Positions 41,150 through 52,401 of a DNA stretch of 64,000 nt are shown here, in pieces. A program made the position numbers and the translations under genes. The stretch comes from Rhodococcus rhodochrous (GTDB taxonomy: Bacteria; Actinomycetota; Actinomycetes; Mycobacteriales; Mycobacteriaceae), in NCBI RefSeq assembly GCF_900187265.1, contig NZ_LT906450.1, positions 2,347,444 to 2,411,443 on the forward strand. Direction: 5' to 3'. A model generated the notes under the pieces. That model saw nothing but the letters and a program-made list of their open reading frames with translations, had not been told where the DNA came from and did not search any database. Numbering within the stretch: the stretch's first letter is position 1; each line of letters opens with the position of its first letter.

Positions 41150-42919
41150 ATGACCGACGTCATCGTCATCGGGGCCGGGGGTGGCGGACCCGTCGTGGCC
41201 AAGGAACTCGCGGCGCGCGGGCTCGACGTGCTCGTTCTCGAAGCAGGTCCCCGCTTCGCCGACCCGGAGAACGAGTGGACCCATCTCGAGGACGACATCA
41301 ACAATCCGATCACCGGGCTGTTCCGCCACGGACCGGGAGACCGCTCGGGCACGCCGTGGCTCCGTGATCTGCCTCAGAATTCGTTCGTGTGGCAGGTATC
41401 CGGCGTCGGTGGCACCACGCTCCACTTCTTCGGCAACTCGCCGCGGGCGGCACCCGGCGTGTTCTCCGGATACGACGGCGCCGACCGCGACATGTACGAC
41501 ACGGCGCACCTGTTCCCCTTCGGATACGACGAACTGCGTCCCTACTACGAGTGGGTGGAGGCCACGCTGCCGGTGCAGACTGCCCCGATGGGCGCCAAGG
41601 AGCAGTTGTTCCTGCGGGGAGCAGCGGCCATGGGTCTGCCACACCAGACCTCGCTCGACACCACCGTGGCCGCCCACCGCGCACAGCAGAATGCGATCCT
41701 CCAACCCGGTGGTACCGCCGGCCGCACCCGCGACCGTGCGCGTCTGCACCATCCCGAAGCGCGGGGCTGCACGATGTGCGGGCACTGCTATCAGGGCTGT
41801 TACCTGCCGCTGGGGGCACCGCGGAATCTCAAGGCCAGACGCTCCACCGACAATTCGTACGTCCCGATGATGCTCACCGCGGACGCGTGGTCACCCCAGG
41901 GGCGTGCCGTTACCCTGATCGCCGATGCAGTGGTCTCCGAGATCCTCGTCGAGGAGGTGAACGGGGAGACCGTGGCGCGCGGCGTGCGGTTCACGACGGG
42001 AGAGGACGAGCACGAAGCGACCGCCCCGGTGGTGGTGCTGGCGGCCGGGTGCATCGAGAGCCCACGATTGTGGCTGAACTCGGCGCTGCCGAATCCGAAC
42101 GGCTGGGTCGGCCGCGGCCTCACCGACCACCACATGGACGCGGTCTTCGGCGTCTTCGACGAGTACACCGGGCAGACGCGCGGCCCGGGTTCCAACGCGC
42201 GCGTCGATCTGCCCGGCTACGGCGGGATCGAGCAGGTCGGCCTGCCCCCGGCATTGATCGCGTACGCGCTGAACTTCAGCGACTCCGGCATCCACGGGTA
42301 CGGACGTGCCGGCGGTGTCGTCGATTCGGTGGGGGCCGACAGTGTGGGACGGCTCGTCGGACGCGACCTGCTCGACACGATGGCCGATACTGACCGCGTC
42401 CTCGCGGCGCTCGTCATCTCGGACGACGACGTCGAACCGGACAACCGCGTGACGCTCTCACCGATCCTGTATCCGGACGAAGGGGGTCTGGCGCCGCGGG
42501 TGACCGTGCAGCATCGTCGGCGCTCGGCTCGTACCCGCCGCAATCGTGACCACGCGACCCGCAAGGCCGTCGAGTTGATGAGGGCGGCGGGCGCGAAGAG
42601 GGTGCATCGCTGCGACTGGCCACCGCTGATCCTGCACTCGCAGTCGAGCATGAGGATGGGGGTGAGCGACCGGGATTCGGTGCTCGACGCCGACGCGGAG
42701 GCCCGGTGGGTGAAAAGGTTGTTCGTCGCAGACAACTCGGCGCTCGCCAACAGTCTCGGAGGCCCGAACCCGACGTTGACGACACAGGCGATCGCCACCC
42801 GCACGGCCGAGAAGATCTTCGCGAAGTACTTCGGTTGCGATCCCTGGGTGGCACATGAGAATCCCGTGTCGTCGATCGACGACCGCGTCACCGCCGCGGT
42901 GATCGAACGGGGTATCTGA
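41150..42919 (+). CDS. GMC-family FAD oxidoreductase with cysteine cluster
   Basis: The 589-residue flavoprotein has the N-terminal FAD Rossmann motif VIVIGAGGGGPVVAKELAARG, WQVSGVGGTTLHFFGN, and a C-terminal GMC_oxred_C part with LHSQSSMRMG (catalytic His) and NPTLTTQAIA. A cysteine cluster, GCTMCGHCYQGC (Cys207, 210, 213, 217), is like that of gluconate, fructose and FAD-glucose dehydrogenase large subunits and probably holds an Fe-S cluster. It has no signal of its own and may be exported by hitch-hiking with the Tat partner immediately upstream. Substrate, probably a sugar, alcohol or sterol, is unknown. Confidence 0.88.
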   Translation: MTDVIVIGAGGGGPVVAKELAARGLDVLVLEAGPRFADPENEWTHLEDDINNPITGLFRHGPGDRSGTPWLRDLPQNSFVWQVSGVGGTTLHFFGNSPRAAPGVFSGYDGADRDMYDTAHLFPFGYDELRPYYEWVEATLPVQTAPMGAKEQLFLRGAAAMGLPHQTSLDTTVAAHRAQQNAILQPGGTAGRTRDRARLHHPEARGCTMCGHCYQGCYLPLGAPRNLKARRSTDNSYVPMMLTADAWSPQGRAVTLIADAVVSEILVEEVNGETVARGVRFTTGEDEHEATAPVVVLAAGCIESPRLWLNSALPNPNGWVGRGLTDHHMDAVFGVFDEYTGQTRGPGSNARVDLPGYGGIEQVGLPPALIAYALNFSDSGIHGYGRAGGVVDSVGADSVGRLVGRDLLDTMADTDRVLAALVISDDDVEPDNRVTLSPILYPDEGGLAPRVTVQHRRRSARTRRNRDHATRKAVELMRAAGAKRVHRCDWPPLILHSQSSMRMGVSDRDSVLDADAEARWVKRLFVADNSALANSLGGPNPTLTTQAIATRTAEKIFAKYFGCDPWVAHENPVSSIDDRVTAAVIERGI

Positions 42920-43292
42920 CCGCTCGATCCCGGATCGGAACCATCGATTTCGTCCCGAGTGGAACCGTCGGGCGTCCCGGCGCGTCGAACGAGACAGAGG
43001 GCCGTGACGACAACGGTCCACGACGGGAGGAGTTCACCGGCATGGACCCACGAACGGTGCGATGTGTCCCGGGCCGATCACCACTGCGCGCGCTGCGCTC
43101 GACGGCAGGCCCGCGTTCGATGAATCGGATGCGGTGCGTGCGAAGCGGTGTCGACGACGGCGACACCGCCGGTACTTCGGAGGGGCGCCGTGTGGAGACG
43201 GACGACGCCGACGATCCCGACTTCGACGGCGCCGGCGCGTGACGTCCGGATCGCCGATCACGGCGTCGGGCTCCCGGCGCTCCGCTCGGTTA
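42920..43292. other. Intergenic stretch between GMC gene and pgl
   Basis: This 373-nt stretch lies between two convergent genes. It holds one weak small reading frame with a good ribosome site (43042-43242, listed separately). I see no clear terminator, RNA gene or repeat. Confidence 0.5.
43042..43242 (+). CDS. Possible small hypothetical protein (66 aa)
   Basis: An ATG at 43042 is preceded by GGGAGGAG (43025-43032) at plausible spacing. The first half is Arg/Pro-rich with mixed codon third positions; the second half is acidic and GC-rich at third positions (DDADDPDFDGAGA). There is no recognisable domain. It could be a short accessory gene or chance. Confidence 0.2.
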   Translation: MDPRTVRCVPGRSPLRALRSTAGPRSMNRMRCVRSGVDDGDTAGTSEGRRVETDDADDPDFDGAGA

Positions 43293-44051
43293 CTACGCCG
43301 GGAGTTGCGCTGCGGCAGCCGGATCGAGGAACCACACGGTGCCTTCGGTGCCGCGGGCGCCGGCGGAGGGGAAGTCCTCCGGTGCGGCACCACCCACGGC
43401 CGCTGCGACGGCCTCCGCCTTGGCGTCACCGGTGACCAGCAACCAGACCTGCCGCGCCCGCTGCACGGCGGGCAGCGTCAGCGTCACCCGGGCCGGCGGC
43501 GGCTTCGGGGAGTCGTCGACACCCACCACGAAACGCTCCGACTCGCGCACCGCGTCGGTGTGGGGGAACAGCGAATTGATGTGTCCCTCACCGCCCATGC
43601 CGAGCAGGTGCACGTCGAAGACCGGCACGGTGCCGTCGGGGGAGTGCGTCGCGAGGAGTTCGGCGTACCGCTGGGCCGAGTCCTCCGGTGTGCTGCACCC
43701 GTCCTCGCCGAGCGCCGGCATGGTGTGGATACGGGCCGGGTCGATCGGCACGTGGTCGAGCAGAGCCTCACGGGCCTGCACCTCGTTGCGATCCGGATCG
43801 CCGGGCGGCAGGAAACGCTCGTCGCCGAAGTAGACGTTCACCGCCGACCAGTCGATGGCGCCCTGGTCACGACGGACGTGCTCGAGCATCGCGATACCGG
43901 TACCGCCGCCGGTGAGCACGACGTGGGCCTGCACCCGCTCGCGCTGCGCGGCGACGACGGCATCGACGAAGGCGGACGCCGCCGCGCGGGCGACCTCGTC
44001 GGCGTCGGCGAAACGCCGGATCTCGGACGGAGTGCGGACCGTGTCAGACAT
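43293..44051 (-). CDS. pgl: 6-Phosphogluconolactonase
   Basis: Pgl hydrolyses 6-phosphogluconolactone in the oxidative pentose phosphate pathway. The 252-residue protein (DevB/SOL family) has HVVLTGGGTGIAMLEHV, VYFGDERFLPPGDPDRNE and LLGMGGEGHINSLFPH, the substrate and catalytic motifs. The ATG at 44051 overlaps the end of opcA by 8 nt, so translation is coupled. It is the last gene of the minus-strand operon tkt-tal-zwf-opcA-pgl. Confidence 0.94.
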   Translation of the reverse strand: MSDTVRTPSEIRRFADADEVARAAASAFVDAVVAAQRERVQAHVVLTGGGTGIAMLEHVRRDQGAIDWSAVNVYFGDERFLPPGDPDRNEVQAREALLDHVPIDPARIHTMPALGEDGCSTPEDSAQRYAELLATHSPDGTVPVFDVHLLGMGGEGHINSLFPHTDAVRESERFVVGVDDSPKPPPARVTLTLPAVQRARQVWLLVTGDAKAEAVAAAVGGAAPEDFPSAGARGTEGTVWFLDPAAAAQLPA

Positions 44052-44952
44052 AATCCACCTTCGGCAAGGCCGACAACGCGGCTTCGTAGACTTTGTCGGG
44101 ATCGAGGCGACGCAGTTCCTCGGCGAGGCATTCGGCCGAGTTCCGGCGCGCCAGGCTGATCAGCGAATCGGGCTTGTGGGTGCGTTCGAGGGTCGCCACA
44201 CGACCTTCCTGCGGGCGTTCCAGGGCGATCGTCTGCGACGCCGTGCGCAGTTCCACCCTCAGCTCGCCGACGGACCGTTCGACGGGACAGTCGAGGCGGC
44301 TCGCGAGCCACCCCGCGATCAGATCGACGGCCGGCTCGGTCCGCAGCCCGGACACGCGCGCCGAGAGCACCGGCTCGTATGGCGGCTGATCGAGCGCCGA
44401 GACCAGCAGGGCCCGCCAGTAGGTGATGCGGGCCCAGGCCAGATCCGTGTCGCCCGGGCGGTAACCGGACAGGCGGGTCGCGAGATCGGCACGCGGGTCG
44501 TCGGAGTTGGTCACGTCGGTGATGCGGCGGACGGCGAGGCGTCCCACCGGGTCCTCGGCCGGCACCGCGGGGGCCTGGTTGGGCCACCACGCGACGACGG
44601 GGGTGTCCGGCAGCAGGAACGGCACCACGACCGATTCCTGATGCTCGCCGAGTTCGCCGTGCAGGGCGAGGATCAACGCCTCGGAGGCACCCGCCTCACC
44701 GGCGACCCGGATCTCCGCGTCGAGCCGCGACGGACCGTCCTGCCGACCGCGACCGACGACGATGACGCGGCAGGGATGTTCCTTCGACGCCTCGGTGGCG
44801 GCGGTGATCGCGGCGTCGAGGCCCCGCGCGTCGCCGGCGCACACGATGAACGTGAGGACACGTCCCTGCGTGACCATTCCGCTCGATCGTCGCAGCTCCA
44901 CCAGCTTGCGACTGATGGCGTTGGCGGAGGTGTTGCGCAGCTGGATCCTCAC
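44044..44952 (-). CDS. opcA: Glucose-6-phosphate dehydrogenase assembly protein OpcA
   Basis: OpcA activates or helps assemble glucose-6-phosphate dehydrogenase in cyanobacteria and actinobacteria and is encoded next to zwf. The 302-residue protein has LTFIVCAGDARGLDAAITAA, EHPCRVIVVGRG, VPFLLPDTPVVAWWP and ITYWRALLVSALDQPPYEPV, which are family hallmarks. The GTG at 44952 is chosen because it overlaps the zwf stop (GTGA) and follows GGAGG; the longer open frame upstream runs antisense-like through zwf. Confidence 0.93.
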   Translation of the reverse strand: MRIQLRNTSANAISRKLVELRRSSGMVTQGRVLTFIVCAGDARGLDAAITAATEASKEHPCRVIVVGRGRQDGPSRLDAEIRVAGEAGASEALILALHGELGEHQESVVVPFLLPDTPVVAWWPNQAPAVPAEDPVGRLAVRRITDVTNSDDPRADLATRLSGYRPGDTDLAWARITYWRALLVSALDQPPYEPVLSARVSGLRTEPAVDLIAGWLASRLDCPVERSVGELRVELRTASQTIALERPQEGRVATLERTHKPDSLISLARRNSAECLAEELRRLDPDKVYEAALSALPKVDYV

Positions 44953-46490
44953 GGACGCCTCCATTCCCGGCCGGTGCGTCGCAGCATCTCGTCGGCCGAT
45001 TGCGGACCCCAGGTGCCGGACTCGTAGGGTTCCGGTCGCCCGTTCGCCGCCCAGTGCTCGAGCACCGGATCGAGGATCTTCCAGGACAATTCGACTTCCT
45101 CGTCCACCGGGAACAGCGACGGGACGCCGAGGAGCACGTCGAGGATCAGGCGCTCGTAGGCCTCGGGGGAGGAGACCGTGAACGCCTGGCCGTAACTGAA
45201 GTCCATGTTCACGTCCCGGACCTCCATCTCGGAGCCGGGCACCTTCGACCCGAAGCGCATCGTGATGCCCTCGTCGGGTTGTACGCGGATCACCAGTGCG
45301 TTCTGACCGAGCTCCTCGGTCATGGTCTTGTCGAACGGCAGGTGCGGGGCCCGCTTGAAGACCACCGCGATCTCGGTGACGCGGCGGCCGAGGCGCTTGC
45401 CGGTGCGCAGGTAGAAGGGCACACCCGCCCAGCGGCGGGTGTCGACCTCGAAGGTGATGGCCGCGTACGTCTCGGTGGTCGAATCCGCCGCGAAACCCTT
45501 CTCCTCGAGCAGGCCGACGACCTTCTCGCCGCCCTGCCAGCCGGATGCGTACTGGCCGCGCGCGGTGGTCTCGTCGAACGGCTCCGCCGGCCGGGTCGCC
45601 GACAGCACCTTGATCTTCTCCGCGTGCAGCTCCGACGCCGCGAAGCTCACCGGCTCCTCCATCGCGGTGAAGGCGAGCAGCTGCAGGAGGTGGTTCTGGA
45701 TGACGTCGCGCGCCGCGCCGATGCCGTCGTAGTAGCCGGCGCGACCACCGAGACCGATGTCCTCGGCCATCGTGATCTGCACGTGGTCGACGTAGTGCGC
45801 GTTCCACACCGGCTCGAACATCTGGTTCGCGAAACGCAACGCGAGGATGTTCTGGACCGTCTCCTTGCCGAGATAATGATCGATGCGGAAGACGGATTCC
45901 TCGGAGAACACCTCACCGACAACGGAATTGAGCTCGCGTGCGCTCTCGAGGTCGTGCCCGAAGGGCTTCTCGATCACCACGCGGCTCCACGAGCCGTCGC
46001 GTTCCGCGGCCAGACCCGAACGCGACAGCTGCCCGCACACCACGGGGAAGGCGTCCGGGGGGACCGACAGGTAGAACGCGTGGTTGCCGCCCGTACCGCG
46101 TTCGCGGTCGAGCTTCTCGAGGGTCGTCGCGAGTTCCGCGAACGCCGCATCGTCGTCGAAGGTGCCCTGCACGAAGCGGATCCCCTCCGCGAGGCGCTGC
46201 CAGACCTCCTCGCGGAAGGGGGTACGCGAGTGCTCACGCACCGCGTCGTGGACCACCTGACCGAAATCCTCGTCGGCCCAGTCCCTCCGGGCGAAACCGA
46301 CGAGCGCGAATCCGGGCGGCAGGAGGCCGCGGTTGGCGAGGTCGTAGACGGCGGGCATCAACTTGCGCCGGGCCAGATCGCCGGTCACGCCGAAGATCAC
46401 CAGCGCGCACGGGCCGGCGATACGGGGCAGTCTGCGATCTCTGTTGTCCCGGAGCGGGTTCACCCACTCCGCCGCACCGGATTCGGGCAC
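44949..46490 (-). CDS. zwf: Glucose-6-phosphate 1-dehydrogenase
   Basis: Zwf oxidises glucose 6-phosphate to 6-phosphogluconolactone, producing NADPH. The 513-residue protein has the nucleotide motif VIFGVTGDLARRKLMP, IEKPFGHDLESA and the active-site RIDHYLGKETVQN. The GTG at 46490, with GGAGGG before it, is preferred to the longer open frame and lies 2 nt after tal. It corresponds in position to mycobacterial zwf2 within the tkt-tal-zwf-opcA-pgl unit. Confidence 0.95.
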   Translation of the reverse strand: MPESGAAEWVNPLRDNRDRRLPRIAGPCALVIFGVTGDLARRKLMPAVYDLANRGLLPPGFALVGFARRDWADEDFGQVVHDAVREHSRTPFREEVWQRLAEGIRFVQGTFDDDAAFAELATTLEKLDRERGTGGNHAFYLSVPPDAFPVVCGQLSRSGLAAERDGSWSRVVIEKPFGHDLESARELNSVVGEVFSEESVFRIDHYLGKETVQNILALRFANQMFEPVWNAHYVDHVQITMAEDIGLGGRAGYYDGIGAARDVIQNHLLQLLAFTAMEEPVSFAASELHAEKIKVLSATRPAEPFDETTARGQYASGWQGGEKVVGLLEEKGFAADSTTETYAAITFEVDTRRWAGVPFYLRTGKRLGRRVTEIAVVFKRAPHLPFDKTMTEELGQNALVIRVQPDEGITMRFGSKVPGSEMEVRDVNMDFSYGQAFTVSSPEAYERLILDVLLGVPSLFPVDEEVELSWKILDPVLEHWAANGRPEPYESGTWGPQSADEMLRRTGREWRRP

Positions 46491-46492
46491 GT

Positions 46493-47638
46493 TCAGCCCT
46501 CCGCGCCGGGCGCGTGAGCCGCGAGCTGTTCCGCCGTCGCCGCGAGCAGGTCCTTCCACGCCACGACGAACTTCTCCACACCCTCGTCCTCGAGCTTGCG
46601 GAAGACGTCGGGAAGATCCACACCGACCGATGCCAGCGCGTCGAAGACCTGCTGGGAGGAGGCGATGTTGCGGGTGACGGTGTCGCCCGTGACCTCACCG
46701 TGGTCGGCGACGGCCTCGAGGGTCTTCTCCGGCATCGTGTTGACGGTGTTCGGCGCGACGAGCTCGGTGACGTAGAGGGTGTCGGGGTAGTCGGGGTTCT
46801 TCACACCCGTCGACGCCCACAACGCACGCTGGGGAACGGCACCCGCCTCGGCGAGCTGCTCGAACCGCGTTCCGCCCTCGAACGCGCGCTGGTACGCGCC
46901 GTACGCGAGCCGCGCGTTGGCGAGACCGGCCTTGCCGCGCAGCGCCAGCGCCTGATCGGTGCCGATCTCCTCGAGGCGCGGATCGATCTCGGTGTCGACA
47001 CGCGAGACGAAGAACGACGCGACCGAGCGGATCTTCGACAGGTCGTGACCGGAGGCCTTCGCCGCGGTGAGGCCGTCGAGGTAGGCCTCGATGACCCGCT
47101 CGTAGCGCTCGACCGAGAAAATGAGCGTGACGTTGACGCTGACACCCTCACCGATCACCCGGGCGATGGCCGGCAGCCCCGCCACCGTCGCCGGGATCTT
47201 GATGAACAGGTTCGGGCGGTCGACGATGCGCCACAGCTCGAGGGCCTGCTGGACGGTGTCGTCCGTCTTGTGCGCCAGACGCGGGTCGACCTCGATCGAC
47301 ACCCGTCCGTCGAGGCCGTCCGTCGCCTCGAACACCGGCGCGAGGACGTCGCAGGCCGCGCGCACGTCGTCGGTGGTGACGGTGCGGATCGCCTCGGTGG
47401 CGTCGGCACCGGCGGCGGCGAGATCGCGGATCTGCGCGTCGTAGGCGTGGCCCTTCGACAGGGCGGCCTGGAAGATCGACGGGTTGGTCGTCACACCCAC
47501 GACACTGCGGGTCGCGACGAGCTCGGCGAGCTTGCCGGAGTCGATGAGGTCGCGGGACAGGTCGTCCAGCCACACCGAGACACCCTGGGCGGACAGTTCG
47601 GCCAGCGCAGCGTTCTGCGTGGAGGTCTGCTGGGTCAT
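46493..47638 (-). CDS. tal: Transaldolase
   Basis: Tal moves dihydroxyacetone units between sugar phosphates in the non-oxidative pentose phosphate pathway. The 381-residue length fits the longer actinobacterial (TalB-type 2) group. The N-terminal [18 protein letters not shown] and the Schiff-base segment [16 protein letters not shown] (Lys147) are diagnostic, with [13 protein letters not shown] and [10 protein letters not shown] following. The ATG lies 4 nt after the tkt stop. Confidence 0.95.
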   Translation of the reverse strand: MTQQTSTQNAALAELSAQGVSVWLDDLSRDLIDSGKLAELVATRSVVGVTTNPSIFQAALSKGHAYDAQIRDLAAAGADATEAIRTVTTDDVRAACDVLAPVFEATDGLDGRVSIEVDPRLAHKTDDTVQQALELWRIVDRPNLFIKIPATVAGLPAIARVIGEGVSVNVTLIFSVERYERVIEAYLDGLTAAKASGHDLSKIRSVASFFVSRVDTEIDPRLEEIGTDQALALRGKAGLANARLAYGAYQRAFEGGTRFEQLAEAGAVPQRALWASTGVKNPDYPDTLYVTELVAPNTVNTMPEKTLEAVADHGEVTGDTVTRNIASSQQVFDALASVGVDLPDVFRKLEDEGVEKFVVAWKDLLAATAEQLAAHAPGAEG

Positions 47639-47642
47639 CGGA

Positions 47643-49766
<2,124 letters not shown>

Positions 49767-49813
49767 GGGTGAACGGGGTCCCGGCGGGTGGAAGTCGGCC
49801 CGCGCGCTACTTC

Positions 49814-49819
49814 AGACTA
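49814..49819 (-). promoter_or_regulatory. Candidate -10 for the tkt operon
   Basis: On the minus strand this reads TAGTCT (TANNNT) and would start transcription about 40 nt before the tkt ATG. It lies in the divergent tkt/ctaB interval. Confidence 0.35.
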
Positions 49820-49866
49820 GTGCGCTGCTCCGAACGGGTCGATTCGGTCCGGGCAACGGTCCGGTC

Positions 49867-49872
49867 TACCAT
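49867..49872 (+). promoter_or_regulatory. Candidate -10 for ctaB
   Basis: TACCAT (TANNNT) would give a leader of about 80 nt with the AAGGAG ribosome site of ctaB at its end. Confidence 0.35.
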
Positions 49873-49957
49873 CGTTCGTAGTAGAGGAGCGTCCGGAACC
49901 GGGCGACCGTGAACGGGCGAAACGAAGGTGCGGATCCGCGTGGGACAAGGAGACAGT

Positions 49958-50935
49958 GTGCGGGCAGGGCGACGGCCGGGAGGACACGGCTTCGGCGCCC
50001 CCGAAGCGCCGAGCGCCCCGCGCCCCGACACCGCGTGGGGCCGGATCTCCGGCACCGTCCTCGCCTACATCGCGTTGACCAAGCCGCGGGTGATCGAACT
50101 CCTGCTGGTCGCGACCATTCCCGCGATGCTGTTCGCAGACCGCGGCAAGGTCGACATCGTGCTCATCCTGAGCACCCTGTTCGGCGGTTGGATGGGTGCG
50201 GCGAGCGCCAACTCGCTCAACTGCGTCGTCGACGCCGACATCGACAAGGTGATGAAACGCACGGCGTTGCGTCCGCTCGCTCGGCAGACGGTGCCGACAC
50301 GCAACGCCTTCGTCTTCGGCATGGTGCTCGGTATCGCGTCGTTCGCGTGGTTGTGGTGGCGCGCGAATCTGCTGGCCGGACTGCTGGTCGTGGCGACGAT
50401 CGCGTTCTACGTGCTCGTGTACACGATGGTGCTCAAACGCCGGACCTGGCAGAACGTGGTCTGGGGCGGGGCTGCCGGTTGTATGCCCGTGATGGTGGGC
50501 TGGGCCGCGGTGACGGGTTCGCTGAGCTGGGAACCGATCGTGTTGTTCCTGGTCATCTTCTTCTGGACGCCGCCGCACACCTGGGCGCTCGCGATGCGCT
50601 ACAAGGAGGACTACAAGGCCGCGGGTGTGCCCATGCTCCCGGTCATCGCCACCGAGCAGCACGTCACGAAGCAGATCCTGCTGTACACCTGGGCGACCGT
50701 GATCGCGACGCTGGTGATCGTCCCGGCCGCCGGTGTGATCTACGCGGCCGTCGCGCTGCTCGCGGGCGCCTGGTTCCTGCTCGTCGCGCACCAGCTGTAC
50801 AACAGCGTGCGCGGTGGGGCATCGGTCAAACCGCTCAAGCTGTTCCTGCAGTCCAACAACTACCTCGCGGTGGTGTGCCTGGGACTGGCGATCGACTCCG
50901 TGCTCGCACTGCCGACGATCGGCTCGTACTTCTGA
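49958..50935 (+). CDS. ctaB: Protohaem IX farnesyltransferase (haem O synthase)
   Basis: CtaB attaches a farnesyl group to haem B to form haem O, the precursor of haem A in cytochrome aa3 oxidase. The 325-residue UbiA-type membrane protein has about nine helices, the first Asp-rich motif in [15 protein letters not shown] and the second loop [18 protein letters not shown]. The GTG at 49958 follows AAGGAG at 5 nt and is preferred to the GTG at 49928. It is divergent from tkt. The partner ctaA lies nearby on the minus strand. Confidence 0.94.
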   Translation: MRAGRRPGGHGFGAPEAPSAPRPDTAWGRISGTVLAYIALTKPRVIELLLVATIPAMLFADRGKVDIVLILSTLFGGWMGAASANSLNCVVDADIDKVMKRTALRPLARQTVPTRNAFVFGMVLGIASFAWLWWRANLLAGLLVVATIAFYVLVYTMVLKRRTWQNVVWGGAAGCMPVMVGWAAVTGSLSWEPIVLFLVIFFWTPPHTWALAMRYKEDYKAAGVPMLPVIATEQHVTKQILLYTWATVIATLVIVPAAGVIYAAVALLAGAWFLLVAHQLYNSVRGGASVKPLKLFLQSNNYLAVVCLGLAIDSVLALPTIGSYF

Positions 50936-50949
50936 CCCACGCTTCACCA

Positions 50950-50981
50950 CGAACGCCCCGGCCGGTCGGCCGGGGCGTTCG
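50950..50981 (+). terminator. Terminator between ctaB and qor
   Basis: CGAACGCCCCGGCC pairs with GGCCGGGGCGTTCG (14-15 bp perfect, very short loop). It lies between two convergent genes and can serve both strands. Confidence 0.85.
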
Positions 50982-50999
50982 CCGTATCGGGTCAGGAGA

Positions 51000-51965
51000 T
51001 CACGGGATCAGGACGATCGATCCGGTGGTCCGGCGTCCCTCGAGATCGGCATGGGCGCGGGCGGCCTCGGCGAGGGGATAGCTCGCTCCGACCCGGAGCT
51101 TCAACGACCCGTCGGCGAGCGCCGCGAGCACGTCGCCCGCACGCCACAGCAGCTCCTCGCGGTCGCGGGTGTAGTGCACGAGGGTCGGCCGGGTGACGAA
51201 CAGCGAACCTGCCGGGTTCAGGCGCTGCAGGTCGAAGGGCGGGACTGGTCCGCTCGCGGCACCGAACAGCGCGATCGTGCCGCGCACACGGACGGACGCC
51301 AGCGACGCCTCGAAGGTTGCGGCACCGACACCGTCGTAGGCCGCGGCCACCCCCTCGCCGCCGGTGAGCTCGCGCACCTTCTCGGCGAGGTCGTCGCTGT
51401 AGCGGAGCACCTCCGCGGCGCCGGCCTCCCGCGACAGCGCCTCCTTCTCGTCGGAGGACACGGTGGTGATCACCCGCACGCCCTTCGCGACGGCGAGCTG
51501 CGTCAGGATCAGCCCCACGCCACCTGCACCGGCGTGGACGAGCACCGTCTCACCGGGCTGCGCGGGGTAGACGGACTCGAGCAGGTAGTGCGCCGTCATG
51601 CCCTGGAGGAGGACCGAGGCGGCCTGCTCCGCCGGCACCGAGTCCGGGACCGGTACGGCGACCTGTTCGCGGACGCGGACCAGTTCGGCGTACGAGCCGG
51701 GTGCCTCGCACCACGACACCCGGTCGCCGACCGCAGTGTCCCGGACCCCCTCGCCGACGGCGACGACCGTGCCCGTGCCCTCCGAGCCCGGGATGTACGG
51801 CAGTTCCGTGCCGTACAGGCCGGTGCGGAAGTAGGTGTCGATGAAGTTGACGCCGATCGCGTCGGTGCGGACCAGCAGCTCACCCGGTCCGGGCGAGGGG
51901 TCGGGTCGTTCGACGGGGACGAGGACGTCGGGGCCTCCGTGCTGTGCCACTTCGATTGCGTGCAT
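51000..51965 (-). CDS. qor: NADPH:quinone oxidoreductase (zinc-less MDR family)
   Basis: The 321-residue protein belongs to the medium-chain dehydrogenase/reductase superfamily, quinone-oxidoreductase branch. It has DAIGVNFIDTYFRTGLY, the NADPH motif VLVHAGAGGVGLILTQLAV and no structural-zinc cysteine lobe. The ATG at 51965 is 18 codons inside the open frame and sits 9 nt after a minus-strand AATACT, so the transcript appears leaderless; there is no ribosome site. The divergent gene starts only 23 nt away. Confidence 0.9.
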   Translation of the reverse strand: MHAIEVAQHGGPDVLVPVERPDPSPGPGELLVRTDAIGVNFIDTYFRTGLYGTELPYIPGSEGTGTVVAVGEGVRDTAVGDRVSWCEAPGSYAELVRVREQVAVPVPDSVPAEQAASVLLQGMTAHYLLESVYPAQPGETVLVHAGAGGVGLILTQLAVAKGVRVITTVSSDEKEALSREAGAAEVLRYSDDLAEKVRELTGGEGVAAAYDGVGAATFEASLASVRVRGTIALFGAASGPVPPFDLQRLNPAGSLFVTRPTLVHYTRDREELLWRAGDVLAALADGSLKLRVGASYPLAEAARAHADLEGRRTTGSIVLIP

Positions 51966-51988
51966 AGCGCTCACAGTATTCTGCAGAC
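51966..51988. promoter_or_regulatory. Divergent promoter with shared -10 for two leaderless genes
   Basis: AGTATTCT (51975-51982) gives TATTCT on the plus strand, ending 6 nt before the ATG at 51989, and AATACT on the minus strand, ending 9 nt before the ATG at 51965. Neither gene has a ribosome site. The two polymerases would compete for the same bases. Confidence 0.55.
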
Positions 51989-52330
51989 ATGAGCGTCGAA
52001 ACACAGGTCGTGGCCGCACCGGCCGACATCGTCTCGTCCATCCGCAGCTTCGTCGCCGAGCACGGAGGTTCCGGGAAGGCCGTGCTGCAGCCGATCGGTC
52101 TGTCGGGCGTCCGGATCACCGTGGTCGCCGCCGACGGCACCCTCGGCGATCGCGTCGCGAAGGACCTCCCGACGGCGCGCGCCATCGTCGAGGAGATCCC
52201 CGACGTCACCGTCTCCGAGTGGGACCGCGAGGTCACCAGCATCGCCACCCCGCAGAAGGGTCACTGGGCGAAGATGGCCGGCTGGGTGGCACGCCAGACG
52301 AAGTTCCCGAAGGCCCGCAACGAGCGCTGA
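51989..52330 (+). CDS. Conserved hypothetical protein (113 aa)
   Basis: I do not recognise a named family. The 113-residue protein has a mixed alpha/beta profile with AVLQPIGLSGVRITVVAADG and DRVAKDLPTARAIVEEIPDV, no signal peptide, no membrane helix and a basic C-terminus (KFPKARNER). Its ATG follows the shared divergent -10 directly. Codon use is like that of its neighbours. A hairpin terminator follows the stop. Confidence 0.75.
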   Translation: MSVETQVVAAPADIVSSIRSFVAEHGGSGKAVLQPIGLSGVRITVVAADGTLGDRVAKDLPTARAIVEEIPDVTVSEWDREVTSIATPQKGHWAKMAGWVARQTKFPKARNER

Positions 52331-52355
52331 CAGGCCCGATACCCGTACGACGGCA

Positions 52356-52390
52356 CGCGGCCCCTTCCCGGAATCCGGGGAGGGGCCGCG
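52356..52390 (+). terminator. Terminator after the 113-aa gene (convergent with ctaA)
   Basis: CGCGGCCCCTTCCCGGA (52356-52372) pairs with TCCGGGGAGGGGCCGCG (52374-52390) with one T-G wobble. It lies between convergent genes and is probably bidirectional. Confidence 0.85.
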
Positions 52391-52401
52391 TCGTCGATCG
52401 G

